A stretch of DNA of 28,061 bases, from assembly GCA_036374835.1 (NCBI GenBank), contig DASUTB010000125.1, positions 1 to 28,061 on the forward strand, in the 5' to 3' direction. Shown piece after piece: positions 1 to 7,774 of the stretch. The translations under genes were made by a program, and so were the position numbers. The first letter of the stretch is position 1. Each line of letters opens with the position of its first letter. The notes beneath the pieces are model-generated. The model was given only the letters and a program-made list of their open reading frames with translations. It was not told where the DNA came from and made no database searches. Source of the stretch: DASUTB01 sp036374835 (lineage in GTDB: Bacteria; Actinomycetota; Actinomycetes; Jiangellales; Jiangellaceae).

Positions 1-1
1 G

Positions 2-520
2 GGCAGCACCGGGGCGGCAAACGATTTGGCCGAGGCCACTTCGATCGCCACCCGCATGGTGCGTGAGTTCGGGCTGTCCAAGACGATCGGCCCGGTCGGC
101 TACGCCACAGAAGGGCCCCGGTATCTCGGCGAGACGGCAGCGGATCTGGCTCGACGACCGTACTCGGAGCACACCCAGAAGGTCGTCGACGAGGAGGTCG
201 CCCGACTGCTTCGCGAAGCAGAGGAACGCGCGGTCGGGCTGCTCCGTGCGCACCGGACCGCCCTTGACCGGCTCGCGAAGATCCTGCAGGAACACGAAAC
301 GATCGACGGTGCGGTAGTCCTGGAAACGCTCGAAGCCGAACAACCGACTGCCGGGAGTGGACCCAAGCCTGCGCCGGCGCCACTCGGCCAGTGGGCTGCC
401 GGCGCACCGTTACTGCTCGGCGCGTGGCCTCAGTGTCATGTCGCCGAAGGCCTCCACCTCGCCTCAAGGACCCGGTTGACCATTGCCCATCACGGTCGAT
501 CTCCTAGTATTCGCAGGTGA
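2..520 (+). CDS. ftsH: ATP-dependent zinc metalloprotease FtsH, C-terminal part (5' end outside window)
   Basis: The reading frame is open from the left edge, so the gene starts upstream. The visible part is the end of the peptidase M41 domain: the segment GAANDLAEATSIATRMV followed by REFGLS is characteristic of FtsH, and the next ~75 residues (YSEHTQKVVDEEV, then LLREAEERA and AHRTALDRLAKIL) match its C-terminal helical region. The AAA module and the HEXXH zinc site are not in the window. FtsH is a membrane-anchored hexamer that unfolds and degrades misfolded membrane and regulatory proteins. After about residue 110 comes a tail of ~60 residues rich in Ala, Pro and Gly that is not typical of the family. 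It may be lineage-specific, or read-through after a lost stop. The true product is certain as to family; its role within this stress-type island is inferred. Confidence 0.9.
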   Translation, partial: GSTGAANDLAEATSIATRMVREFGLSKTIGPVGYATEGPRYLGETAADLARRPYSEHTQKVVDEEVARLLREAEERAVGLLRAHRTALDRLAKILQEHETIDGAVVLETLEAEQPTAGSGPKPAPAPLGQWAAGAPLLLGAWPQCHVAEGLHLASRTRLTIAHHGRSPSIRR

Positions 521-575
521 GCATAGAGTCCCGACGTTGCGAAAATGCCGGATCCAACGAGAACGGCTGGTGCGC

Positions 576-1370
576 ATGCCAAATCGGCGAACTCGCCGGG
601 TGTGGACATTGATCGATTCACGCGCCCGCGACGACAATTCGTGGCCGACTCTCTCGCATGTGTGTCTGGTATGTAGGGAGTTGCTCTCGGGAATGGGGGC
701 CACAATGTCGGTGAGCACTGGCGGGGGGTCACTGGAGCCACTGGCCACCACGGACGCTAGCACCGAGGCGTTGGAGGAACTCCAGTACACGCTCGGGCAG
801 GGCCCGGCATATGACGCCGGCGCTTCGACCCCGCCGGTGCTGGCACCTGACCTGGAGGCACCGGCAGCCGAACTGACGTGGCCCGTTTTCGCGCCGGCCG
901 CGGTCGCTCAGGGTGTTCGAGCGATCTTCGCTTTCCCGGTCGCGGTCGGCGCAGCGCGGCTCGGAATTCTCAGCGTTCACAGGAGGTCGGCCGGATCGCT
1001 GTCCGTCGACGAACTGGCGGACGGACTCGTGTGTGCCGAGGCGGCTCTGGAGCTTGCGCTCGACGAGCGGATCGGTAGCGGCCGGCATGACGCGGAGTAT
1101 CCTGGCGATGTCGTATTTTCCGACCAGAAGATGGTCAGGCTATCCGACCGGAGGATGGACATTCACCAGGCCTCAGGCATGGTAAGCGTCCAGCTCGGTG
1201 TTCAGGTCGCCGAAGCACTGGCGCGGTTACGGGCCTACGCCTACGTGCATGATCGGCGTCTCGTGGATGTGGCGGCGGCCGTCGTGGCCAGGAGGCTGCG
1301 GTTCACATCCGACGGGGCAAACGGTCACGATCCTACCGACGACGATACCGATCCGGAGTCTCGAGCATGA
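576..1370 (+). CDS. GAF and ANTAR domain regulator (first of a pair)
   Basis: This is a predicted cytoplasmic regulator of ~264 residues. The N-terminal two-thirds reads as a GAF sensor fold (LEELQYTLGQGPAYDA, then WPVFAPAAVAQGVRAIFAFPV and LGILSVHRR). The C-terminus carries an ANTAR RNA-binding helical bundle (IHQASGMVSVQLGVQVAEAL, then LRAYAYVHDRRLVDVA and VVARRL). ANTAR proteins bind two-hairpin RNA antiterminators. The frame is open from 483, but residues before the ATG at 576 have no family character, so I place the start there (a GTG lies at 570). The ribosome-binding site is weak. The stop overlaps the next gene by 4 bp (ATGA at 1367-1370), so the two regulators are probably translated together. 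What the GAF domain senses is unknown, and no ligand residues can be assigned. Confidence 0.8.
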   Translation: MPNRRTRRVWTLIDSRARDDNSWPTLSHVCLVCRELLSGMGATMSVSTGGGSLEPLATTDASTEALEELQYTLGQGPAYDAGASTPPVLAPDLEAPAAELTWPVFAPAAVAQGVRAIFAFPVAVGAARLGILSVHRRSAGSLSVDELADGLVCAEAALELALDERIGSGRHDAEYPGDVVFSDQKMVRLSDRRMDIHQASGMVSVQLGVQVAEALARLRAYAYVHDRRLVDVAAAVVARRLRFTSDGANGHDPTDDDTDPESRA

Positions 1371-2089
1371 TTACAGCAGAACAACAAGTGCGACGGACCT
1401 TCGTCGAACTCGCCGATACGCTTGTCGCCGACTACGACATCATCGCATTCCTCGACACTCTGGCCCATCGGGTCACCAGTCTGCTGGATGTCGCGGCCTG
1501 TGGACTTGTTGTCGCCGATCAGCATGACACGCTGAACCTGATCGCTGCCACTACCGAAGACACCCGGATGCTCGAGTTGATGCAGTTGCAGAACTCCGAA
1601 GGTCCCTGCCTGGAGTGCTACCAATCTGGTTCCCCCGTGCAAGATCACGATCTGGCCAAGGCCGATGGCCGGTGGCCGCGGTTCGCGCCGGCCGCAGACG
1701 CGCGAGGCTTTCGCTCCGTTCATGCGTTTCCGATGCGGCTACGGGACTCGGTCATCGGCGCGATGAATCTGTTCCGCACGACATCACAACCACTCGATTC
1801 CGACCGGATAGAACTCGGGCAGGCTCTGGCCGACGTTGCCACCATCGGTATTATGCATGCGCGGACGGTCCATCATTACGAGGTGGTGACCGAGCAGCTG
1901 CAATTGGCCCTCAACAGCCGGATCGTGATTGAACAGGCAAAAGGAATCTTGGTCGAACGACTCGGCATTTCAATCGAAGAAGCCTTCAGTATTCTTCGCC
2001 AGCACGCCCGAACCAATAACAATAAACTCTCCGAAACCGCACACGCCGTGGTCGACGGCCGCCTTCACCTGTCGCGGCCACAGCAGTAG
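1367..2089 (+). CDS. GAF and ANTAR domain regulator (second of a pair)
   Basis: A 240-residue protein with the same architecture as its upstream neighbour. The GAF domain covers roughly residues 20-165 (FLDTLAHRVTSLLDV, NSEGPCLECYQSGSPV, WPRFAPAADARGFRSVHAFP). A classical ANTAR domain follows at about residues 180-235 (SRIVIEQAKGILVERLGISI, then EEAFSILRQHAR). This ANTAR is closer to the family consensus than the one in the preceding gene. The start overlaps the preceding stop by 4 bp, so the genes form a translationally coupled pair and may work as a heterodimer (inference). The role would be signal-dependent antitermination on target transcripts. Codon usage near the 3' end is less GC-biased than in most neighbours. 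No terminator hairpin is obvious after the stop. Confidence 0.87.
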   Translation: MITAEQQVRRTFVELADTLVADYDIIAFLDTLAHRVTSLLDVAACGLVVADQHDTLNLIAATTEDTRMLELMQLQNSEGPCLECYQSGSPVQDHDLAKADGRWPRFAPAADARGFRSVHAFPMRLRDSVIGAMNLFRTTSQPLDSDRIELGQALADVATIGIMHARTVHHYEVVTEQLQLALNSRIVIEQAKGILVERLGISIEEAFSILRQHARTNNNKLSETAHAVVDGRLHLSRPQQ

Positions 2090-2579
2090 TAGCGCAGCAA
2101 GAATCCACCCGCCCTCTGGACCCATTCGTCTCAGGCGTTGTACAGTTGGAACGACTCTCCACGGAGAGCGGGCCGCTCCAGACCCTGGCGGCGTCGACTG
2201 ATCCGATCTACTGGAACAGCGCTGCACATGGGTGAGTGTCTGGCCTGCCGGACTGCATCACGAAGCCTGGTGCCCGTCGTTCCCTGCTCGCGAACAGTTG
2301 ACAAATGGTCGAGGACATCTCGGCCGGTTGTGCCATCATCGGGCCAGTGGACATCGATAGTGCGTCGTTCGCGGGGGAATCGACGCACCAGGAACGGGGG
2401 TCGAACACGGGCCGATGATGGCGCAGTCGGCCGAGCGTCCTGGCTCGTTTCGCGCCGACCATGTGACCCCGTTTCAGCCATGCTGTGGGCTTCGCCCTTG
2501 GTGCGGTCGAAAGCTCGCTCCGACTCGGGCGGCGTGGTCGCGCACACCAGATCGGCTCGCCAAAGCCGTCGGATGGGGG
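2090..2579. other. 490-bp stretch with no supportable gene
   Basis: Open frames exist on both strands (about 2131-2547 and 2208-2597 on minus, 2138-2593 on plus). Their translations are Arg/Ser/Pro-rich, show no recognisable motif and have no convincing ribosome-binding site, as expected for chance frames in high-GC DNA. I see no tRNA fold, repeat array or strong promoter. It may be a decayed gene. Confidence 0.5.
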
Positions 2580-3176
2580 GTGGCCACGATTAACCATGGC
2601 ACCGAACAGCGATCAACAAGTACGGGGCATGAGGCGGACGCCAGGAACAGAACGTCCGACGCTCAGCGGGACTGGCTGGTGAACCGGCTGTTCGCAGCGA
2701 GTCTCGATCTGCACGCCGCCGTGGCGCTCGTCGACAACCGTAATGCGGCCGACACGATCTGGGGCTCCATCGAAGGACTCGATCGGATCATCACCCAGGT
2801 CCGACGCGCCGCCTTTCGGGCTCGGCTGGCCGGACGGCCTCCCGCACATGCCGCAGGCTCGCGGTCAGTGGCACGCGGAGTCGGCACCCGAACGGCAGGC
2901 GGGCGACTACGCGGTGGCGCCGGGCTGCGCAACGGGACTTTCGGCCCTACCGGTCCGGGCCCATCGACTCTGATGGCCAACCAGGCGGTCGACGATTCTG
3001 ATAGTGGCACCCGCCGGCGAAGAGGTAGGGAGCCGCAGAGGCAGAGAAGAAGGGAAAGGCGGTTTTCGAATCGCGTGACCCATCATCGCCAAGATGAATC
3101 ATCTGCCCGAACGGCACCTCCACTAGCACCCACCGACGGGTGTCGCTTTGTGCGCCCAGGGGCCGGCAAGCGGTAG
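2580..3176 (+). pseudogene. Fragment resembling the DosS/DevS-type histidine kinase dimerisation helix; probably degenerate or a very small gene
   Basis: About 55 codons (roughly 2655-2820) read SDAQRDWLVNRLFAASLDLH, AVALVDNRNAADTIW and SIEGLDRIITQVRRAAF. The pattern matches the HisKA_3-like dimerisation helices of DosS/DevS kinases (RLFA, then a leucine-rich helix, then a DELDxxIxxIRxxIF-like helix). Where those kinases have the phospho-accepting His (DLHD), this frame has Arg, and no GAF or ATPase domain flanks it. The GTG at 2580 is the only plausible in-frame start nearby. After about 2830 the translation becomes Arg/Gly-rich and unrecognisable, and a DosR-like box lies inside it at 2934, so the tail is probably not coding. 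It could be a kinase remnant or a short stand-alone four-helix protein. Family resemblance is judged by eye. Confidence 0.35.
2934..2947. promoter_or_regulatory. DosR/DevR-like box (orphan)
   Basis: GGGACTTTCGGCCC matches 12 of 14 positions of the mycobacterial DosR core GGGACTWWAGTCCC and is near-palindromic. It is the best single match in the window. No convincing gene starts close by on either strand, so it may be the remnant of a promoter whose gene was lost. Confidence 0.5.
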
Positions 3177-3179
3177 TGC

Positions 3180-4391
3180 TCAACTCGCCAGATCGGCGAC
3201 GGCCTCGAGTAGACGATTGACATCGTCGCGGTCGTTGTAGTGGACGAGGCCGGCGCGCACCGCGCCCCCGTTCGCACGGATACCGAGCACGCCCGTGACC
3301 TCCCATGCGTAGTTGTGGCCGTTCCATACGTTGATTCCGGCGGCGGCGAGATGTTCGGCGACCTCGCGGGGCGTCCATCCGGCGACGGTGAAGTAGGCGG
3401 TGGCGGTACGGCGAGCCGGCGCACCGTAGACGTGTACGCGCTGCATCTCCTGGAGGCCGGCGAGCAGCACCTCGAACAGCTCCAGCTCATGTGCCTCCGC
3501 GGCCGCCATGGAGGTGAGCAACCGCTCGCGCCGGCTACCCGCCGCGGTGTCGTCAAGGCGCGCGAGGTGTTCGACGGCCGCCGATACACCGGCCAGGTCG
3601 GCGAACGGCGCCGTCCCCGTCTCGAAACGCCCCGGCACGGCCTCCGGCGCCGGAGCAAGCTTGTCCGGCTGCAGCCGGTCCAGCAGGGCCGGGTCGGCGG
3701 CGACCGCGCCGACATGTGGACCGCACCACTTGTACGCGCTCGTCGAGTAGAAATCAGCCCCCAGCGTTGCCATGTCGACCGGGCCGTGCGCGCTGGCGTG
3801 CACCCCATCGACGTAGGTGAGCGCGCCCACGCCGTGCGCCATGGTGGTGATCGCGGCGACGTCCGGGCGAGTGCCCAGCACGTTACTCGCAGCGGTCACG
3901 GCGACCAGCCGGGTCCGTTCATTCAGCAGCCCGTCGTACTGCTCGACCGGCAGCTCGCCGCTAACGGTGTCGACCTCGGCCCATCGTACGGTCGCGCCCG
4001 CCCGTTCGGCGGCCTGGATCCAGGGCCGCACGTTTGCATCGTGGTCCAACCGCGAGACGACGACCTCGTCGCCGGCCTTCCAAGTCTTCGCCAAGGCGTA
4101 CGCGATGCGGTACGTCAGGGTGGTCATATTGGGGCCGAGAACAACGCCTCCTGGCTCGGCTCCGACGAGATCGGCGACCGCCCCGCGGCATGCGGACACG
4201 ATGTCGTCCGCGCGTCCGCTCGCCGGGAAGGCGCCACCGGCATTGCCGATCCCGCGCCGGTAGGTATCGGTGATCGCCTCGATGACCGGATACGGCACCT
4301 GGGTACCCGCCGCGCCGTCGAGATAGGCGAAGCCGTCGGACAGCGCCGGGTATGCGGTGCGAATTGCCTTCACGTCGAACGACACGGCCAC
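3180..4391 (-). CDS. Class V aminotransferase, cysteine desulfurase-like (PLP-dependent)
   Basis: A soluble PLP-dependent fold-type I enzyme of ~403 residues. Counting from the upstream TTG at 4412, the PLP-binding Asp and His lie in YVDGVHASAHG (about 202-205) and the Schiff-base Lys in STSAYKWCGPHVG (about 228). The N-terminus (AYPALSDGFAYLDGAAGTQV) is typical of the cysteine-desulfurase-like branch. True cysteine desulfurases carry a Cys on a flexible C-terminal loop; I see none there (the C-terminal half has only the Cys after the PLP lysine), so the substrate may not be cysteine. The GTG at 4391 or 4385 fits homologue starts better than the TTG at 4412, which has no ribosome-binding site. 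It lies 29-50 bp downstream of the small DUF3562-like gene on the same strand, probably in one transcript. Confidence 0.85.
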   Translation of the reverse strand: MAVSFDVKAIRTAYPALSDGFAYLDGAAGTQVPYPVIEAITDTYRRGIGNAGGAFPASGRADDIVSACRGAVADLVGAEPGGVVLGPNMTTLTYRIAYALAKTWKAGDEVVVSRLDHDANVRPWIQAAERAGATVRWAEVDTVSGELPVEQYDGLLNERTRLVAVTAASNVLGTRPDVAAITTMAHGVGALTYVDGVHASAHGPVDMATLGADFYSTSAYKWCGPHVGAVAADPALLDRLQPDKLAPAPEAVPGRFETGTAPFADLAGVSAAVEHLARLDDTAAGSRRERLLTSMAAAEAHELELFEVLLAGLQEMQRVHVYGAPARRTATAYFTVAGWTPREVAEHLAAAGINVWNGHNYAWEVTGVLGIRANGGAVRAGLVHYNDRDDVNRLLEAVADLAS

Positions 4392-4441
4392 AACCGTAGC
4401 CGCCTCGGGCAATCGACGGGACGCCGATCCGAGCTACCTAC

Positions 4442-4651
4442 CTACCGACGTGGTGGCCGAAGCGTCATGTCGATCAGCATGCGACGGACCACCTGCTCAG
4501 TTCTCGCCACGACTCGGCGCTCGTCGACTCTGTTGCGCCGCATCGACCTCGCAACGTGGTCAACGGCCCGAGCGACGTTTCGAGCCGGTACCGCGCCGGA
4601 ATACTGCCGAACCAACGAGTGGGTGAGTTCGTTCAAATCGTCGCTCATCAT
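4442..4651 (-). CDS. Small DUF3562-like protein (three-helix bundle)
   Basis: A 69-residue, Arg-rich, helical, probably cytoplasmic protein. The core (LVRQYSGAVPARNVARAVDH) matches the short actinobacterial three-helix-bundle family annotated as DUF3562, in which a helix is followed by a (V/I)P turn and a second helix. The function of the family is not established. Translation may start at either of two consecutive ATGs; upstream sequence offers only a weak GTCAGG ribosome-binding site. A DosR-like box sits 119 bp upstream, so the gene may head a dormancy-regulated transcript that continues into the aminotransferase gene. Confidence 0.65.
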   Translation of the reverse strand: MMSDDLNELTHSLVRQYSGAVPARNVARAVDHVARSMRRNRVDERRVVARTEQVVRRMLIDMTLRPPRR

Positions 4652-4770
4652 GAACCTGACTTTCGTGGGCCGCCGATCGGCCCGTGGTTGCCCGTCGCGT
4701 TCATCGATGTCCCCCGATTTCGTTCAGCGGTCCGTATCGAAGCCTGGCGTAGTCAGCCGGTCGGCGCCTA

Positions 4771-4784
4771 GGGCCGAAGGTCCC
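4771..4784. promoter_or_regulatory. DosR/DevR-like box upstream of the DUF3562-like gene
   Basis: GGGCCGAAGGTCCC is almost perfectly palindromic (reverse complement GGGACCTTCGGCCC) and matches 11 of 14 positions of the DosR core. It lies in the 162-bp gap between the minus-strand gene starting at 4651 and the end of the dienelactone hydrolase gene. Confidence 0.5.
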
Positions 4785-4813
4785 CTTCGCCTGCGCGACA
4801 GCTTGCCCGGTGG

Positions 4814-5530
4814 CTAAGCCGCCAGATGGGTGTTGAAGAACGCCACGATGCGGCGGCGGGCATCGGCCGCGGACGGCTCGTGGTAGCCGGTACTGGCGAA
4901 CTTGCCGGCGATGAGCGCCCAGGCGGGTATCTCTCCTGATGCGTGGTCGTTCAGGAAGCCGTGGCCAGCCTCGGGGTAGACCTTGACGTCGTGTTCCACG
5001 CCGCAGCCGGCCAACACCTGTTCCAACTGGGCCGGCGCCTTCCTCAGCGTTCGGTCCCGGCCGCCGTAGCTGGCCACGACCGGACATGCATCGGCGAGCA
5101 GGGTCATCGCCCCGCCCGGAACGGTGCCGTAGTTCACACTGGAGGCTTGGTAGTCTCCCGTCGCCGCGAGCAGGAGCGCAAACCCGCCACCCATGCAGAA
5201 TCCGATGACACCGACCCGGCCGGTGCAATCGTCCCGGCCGGCCAGCCATGTTCGGCACGCCTCCAGGTCGTCGAACACGCGTCCCTGCCGTGCCACCGAT
5301 GCCCGCATCGTCGCGAACAGGCAGCGCATCCGGCCGCCCCAGTAGTAGAGGTCGGGCGCGACGGCGAGGAAACCGGATCCGGCCAGCCAATCGGCCTGGT
5401 TGCGAAGGTCGGTCGTCATGCCGAGCGCGTCGTGTACGACGATCACGCCGGGTTTGGGTTCGTCCCCATCAGGATTCGCCAGGTAACCCGTCATCTCGCC
5501 ACCGGGCGTCGGAATCTTCACGTTGTTCAT
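4814..5530 (-). CDS. Dienelactone hydrolase family protein
   Basis: An alpha/beta-hydrolase of 238 residues, the usual length for the dienelactone hydrolase family, with no signal peptide, so cytoplasmic. The catalytic triad is visible: nucleophile Cys112 in GFCMGG, Asp159 in SYGGRD and His190 in PEAGHGF. The oxyanion region VIVVHDALGM is near residue 30. Members hydrolyse lactones or esters; the substrate here is not predictable. It is the last gene of a four-gene minus-strand operon, and its start overlaps the preceding membrane-protein gene by 4 bp. The context (acyltransferase and SRPBCC protein) suggests handling of a small acyl or lactone metabolite, which is inference. Confidence 0.88.
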   Translation of the reverse strand: MNNVKIPTPGGEMTGYLANPDGDEPKPGVIVVHDALGMTTDLRNQADWLAGSGFLAVAPDLYYWGGRMRCLFATMRASVARQGRVFDDLEACRTWLAGRDDCTGRVGVIGFCMGGGFALLLAATGDYQASSVNYGTVPGGAMTLLADACPVVASYGGRDRTLRKAPAQLEQVLAGCGVEHDVKVYPEAGHGFLNDHASGEIPAWALIAGKFASTGYHEPSAADARRRIVAFFNTHLAA

Positions 5531-6222
5531 CGCTCACCGCCGACGGTCGCCGCAGTCGCCGGCTCCCGGAGTCGCGCGATCATCACGGCGGTGACCGCGA
5601 TCAGCCACACCACGTAGATCGGAAGCACGATATAAGTCAACTCTGCACCCGGCACCAGCGGTCCGTTGTCCACCACGATCCCGAGCGACATCATCAGATA
5701 GCCGGCGGCCGCTACGGCGGACAACCATCCGAGCCAGACCGGGAACACCCTAGTGCGAAACGCGATCACCGCGACCGCAGCGAACATCACCGCCAGTGGG
5801 ACGTACGCGATCAAGGTCAGCGCGTATCCGAGGCCAGCTATCACGCCGGCCAGCCCCGGCTCCACCTCCGTCCTGGAAGCGACAGCCAGGGCGATCTGCG
5901 GAGCCTGGATGAGCACGCTGATCGCGATGCCGACCGCCCCGGCGCCGAAGGCCACCATCGACAGCCGTCCGGTGCCGCCCTCCGCCTTGGCGAGGAAGTC
6001 GCGCAGGCTTCCGAGGAACCAGAGGAAGGCGCCGGCGCTCAGGACGAACAGCAGGCTCTGCATCAGCAGCGCGCCACGGTTGTCGGCGAAGAACGCTACG
6101 AATTCCTCGCCCGTAGCGCTCGCGTCCGGCGCGCCGCGCTCAAAGGCGGCGCCCGCCGCGCCGAGCGCGACCACGGCGAATCCCGAAGCAGCGCCCAACC
6201 GCTCCCACCGGATCTCGTTCAT
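5527..6222 (-). CDS. Multi-pass membrane protein of unknown function
   Basis: A 231-residue hydrophobic protein with about six predicted membrane spans: near residues 10-28, 52-72, 88-110, 123-155 (two close spans), 162-185 and 195-218. Short charged loops and an Arg-rich C-terminus (ARLREPATAATV) suggest a cytoplasmic tail. It resembles small actinobacterial integral membrane proteins of the DUF4386 kind in length and layout, but I cannot confirm the family by eye. It overlaps by 4 bp both the acyltransferase gene upstream and the dienelactone hydrolase gene downstream, so it is an integral part of the operon. No catalytic residues are recognisable. Confidence 0.7.
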   Translation of the reverse strand: MNEIRWERLGAASGFAVVALGAAGAAFERGAPDASATGEEFVAFFADNRGALLMQSLLFVLSAGAFLWFLGSLRDFLAKAEGGTGRLSMVAFGAGAVGIAISVLIQAPQIALAVASRTEVEPGLAGVIAGLGYALTLIAYVPLAVMFAAVAVIAFRTRVFPVWLGWLSAVAAAGYLMMSLGIVVDNGPLVPGAELTYIVLPIYVVWLIAVTAVMIARLREPATAATVGGER

Positions 6223-7055
6223 GATTCCTCCTTCAGACCGGCTGCGTCGGTTCTGGCGTCCGCAGCGGGGTCGGCGTTCGGCAGCAACTCCGCACTCTCC
6301 ATGAGCTCGCGCAGCGACGCGGCGAACCGCGCCGCCGGAGCTCCGTCCACGACGTTGTGGTCCGCACTGATGGTCAGATCCAGCACATCCCTGGGTCGGA
6401 TCTCGCCGTCCACCACTCTTGGCCGCCGGCTCATCCCGCCCACCGTCACGTTCAAGCTCAACACCGTGGGAACGCCGATGCCGTGGCCACTTCCGCCGCC
6501 GAGCGCGCCGAGCGCGCTCACCGCCACCGTCCCCGAAATTGCGTGCATTCGCACCGAGCGGCGCGCCAACCGGAAGAACAGCGCGGCCATGCCAGGGACG
6601 CGCGCCACCGCGGAGAACTGATCGAGCCGGCGATCCCCGATGTCACGGCTCGGTTCGACCTGCACCGAGCGGATTTCCTTGCTGACATCCTCGACGCTTC
6701 GCGTGTCCGCTCCGCGGATGACGTGACCGACTGGAACCGGTCCGTCGGAGGTCTGCCGCTCGACCAGGATCGCCACGTCCACATTGGGTGTCAGCACAAC
6801 GCGGCCCCGCCAGTTCCGGTAGACATGTACGTCCGGATGCATCGCCGCGGCGTGCGCCACGCATGCGACGACGTAGGCCGCCACCGACAACGGTGGATCC
6901 CATGCACGTATCCGGCGCAACGCCACGGTGATGTCCACGTCGATCAGGCCGTGCATCAGGGCCATCGGCCGGCCGGCCCGGATCGCACCCGTCACGATCC
7001 GCCGGCCGGCCGGGAACGGCCGCAACTCGGGCCGGCGTTCAGGCCTGTTCGGCAT
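6219..7055 (-). CDS. 2-oxoacid dehydrogenase E2-type acyltransferase, catalytic domain only
   Basis: A 278-residue protein corresponding to the CAT-like catalytic domain of dihydrolipoamide acyltransferases. The signature DHNVVDGAPAARF carries the catalytic His233 and Asp237 (usual form DHRxxDGA). Upstream are LSVAAYVVACVAHAA and an active-site strand region PNVDVAILVERQ. The N-terminal lipoyl and peripheral subunit-binding domains of true E2 proteins are absent: the protein starts directly at the catalytic domain. It may therefore act as a free acyltransferase or need a separate lipoyl carrier. It overlaps the SRPBCC gene upstream by 17 bp and the membrane-protein gene downstream by 4 bp. 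E1 genes lie at the other end of the window, but a link is only speculative. Confidence 0.82.
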   Translation of the reverse strand: MPNRPERRPELRPFPAGRRIVTGAIRAGRPMALMHGLIDVDITVALRRIRAWDPPLSVAAYVVACVAHAAAMHPDVHVYRNWRGRVVLTPNVDVAILVERQTSDGPVPVGHVIRGADTRSVEDVSKEIRSVQVEPSRDIGDRRLDQFSAVARVPGMAALFFRLARRSVRMHAISGTVAVSALGALGGGSGHGIGVPTVLSLNVTVGGMSRRPRVVDGEIRPRDVLDLTISADHNVVDGAPAARFAASLRELMESAELLPNADPAADARTDAAGLKEES

Positions 7056-7686
7056 TGCGCCGTACGGTTGCGAGCGCAGCGCGCATCACGTGCCCGACGA
7101 ATGGCCGAACGAGGCCCCAGTAGCGGGCGAACTTCTTCGCCGAGTCGTCGTCGTTCGTGGCGGTGCGCGCCTCGTAGGAAAGCAGCGTGCGACCCTCGCC
7201 GTACGGCCGCAGCGTGAAATTCGCCGCGATCCGGCCCCAGCCGGGGTCGTCGAACTCGGCGAACTCCTCCGGTGTCATCTCACTGACGTCGAACCACTCG
7301 ATGTTGGGCTTCCAGAACCGCCCGACCGCACCAAGCGCGATCTCCCGGTTCTCGATCCGGCCAAGGGGCAACCATCCCTCCAGGCCGTGCTCATCGACAC
7401 CGCTGAGCTTCAGCTCGGCCGGCTCACTGGGTGGGCGCGTGCGTCCACGCAACCCCGCCACCTTCGCCGGCAGGCCACGCACGAAGAACGCCGCGTCCAG
7501 CAGCGGCGAGTGGACGTCTAGCAGGTCCAGATCGGTCAACGCACGCCAGGTCGTAGCGACGTCCGCGTTGACAACGGTGTGCTCGATGAGCGTCACGTCG
7601 AAAGCGGGAAGGCAGCGGTCGATCAGCATCGCGGTCGCCGGCTCCGCGGCTTGCTGCGTCGCGGTTGGTCTGCTCGTACTTGTCAT
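7039..7686 (-). CDS. SRPBCC (START/Bet v1-like) family protein
   Basis: A 215-residue cytoplasmic protein with features of the SRPBCC ligand-binding fold: VVNADVATTWRALTDLDLL near the start (the typical 'pathway' opening strand and helix), a central antiparallel part, and a closing long helix WGLVRPFVGHVMRAALATVR. Homologues are described as polyketide cyclase/dehydrase-like or lipid-binding proteins; the ligand is unknown. The start is fixed by a strong GGAGG site 7 bases before the ATG at 7686; the frame extends further upstream but without support. It is the first gene of the SRPBCC - acyltransferase - membrane protein - dienelactone hydrolase operon, and two DosR-like boxes lie 56 and 88 bp upstream. 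Confidence 0.8.
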   Translation of the reverse strand: MTSTSRPTATQQAAEPATAMLIDRCLPAFDVTLIEHTVVNADVATTWRALTDLDLLDVHSPLLDAAFFVRGLPAKVAGLRGRTRPPSEPAELKLSGVDEHGLEGWLPLGRIENREIALGAVGRFWKPNIEWFDVSEMTPEEFAEFDDPGWGRIAANFTLRPYGEGRTLLSYEARTATNDDDSAKKFARYWGLVRPFVGHVMRAALATVRRNAEQA

Positions 7687-7742
7687 CGCAATGCCTCCAA
7701 TCCGTTTCGAGACACTGTCCCGCGGCACCGTCGCGGCCACCA

Positions 7743-7756
7743 GGGCCGTAAGACCC
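7743..7756. promoter_or_regulatory. DosR/DevR-like box 1 of the 7687-7873 divergent region
   Basis: GGGCCGTAAGACCC (reverse complement GGGTCTTACGGCCC) matches 11 of 14 positions of the DosR core. It lies 56 bp before the SRPBCC operon start and 117 bp before the divergent gene at 7874. Confidence 0.45.
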
Positions 7757-7774
7757 TCACCGCGAGCCGATCGA

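Noticed and set aside
520..540. AGTCCCGA near 528 as a DosR-like box ahead of the GAF-ANTAR pair
   Set aside because: Only the right half matches; the left half is unlike the consensus.
2090..3180. ANTAR-type two-hairpin RNA after the regulator pair
   Set aside because: I could not find two adjacent stems with hexaloops carrying A at position 1 and G at position 4; a covariance search would be needed to decide.
3240..4817. 525-codon open frame on the plus strand
   Set aside because: It lies antisense to the aminotransferase, which has a complete PLP site. The translation has no motif and is a GC-bias shadow frame.
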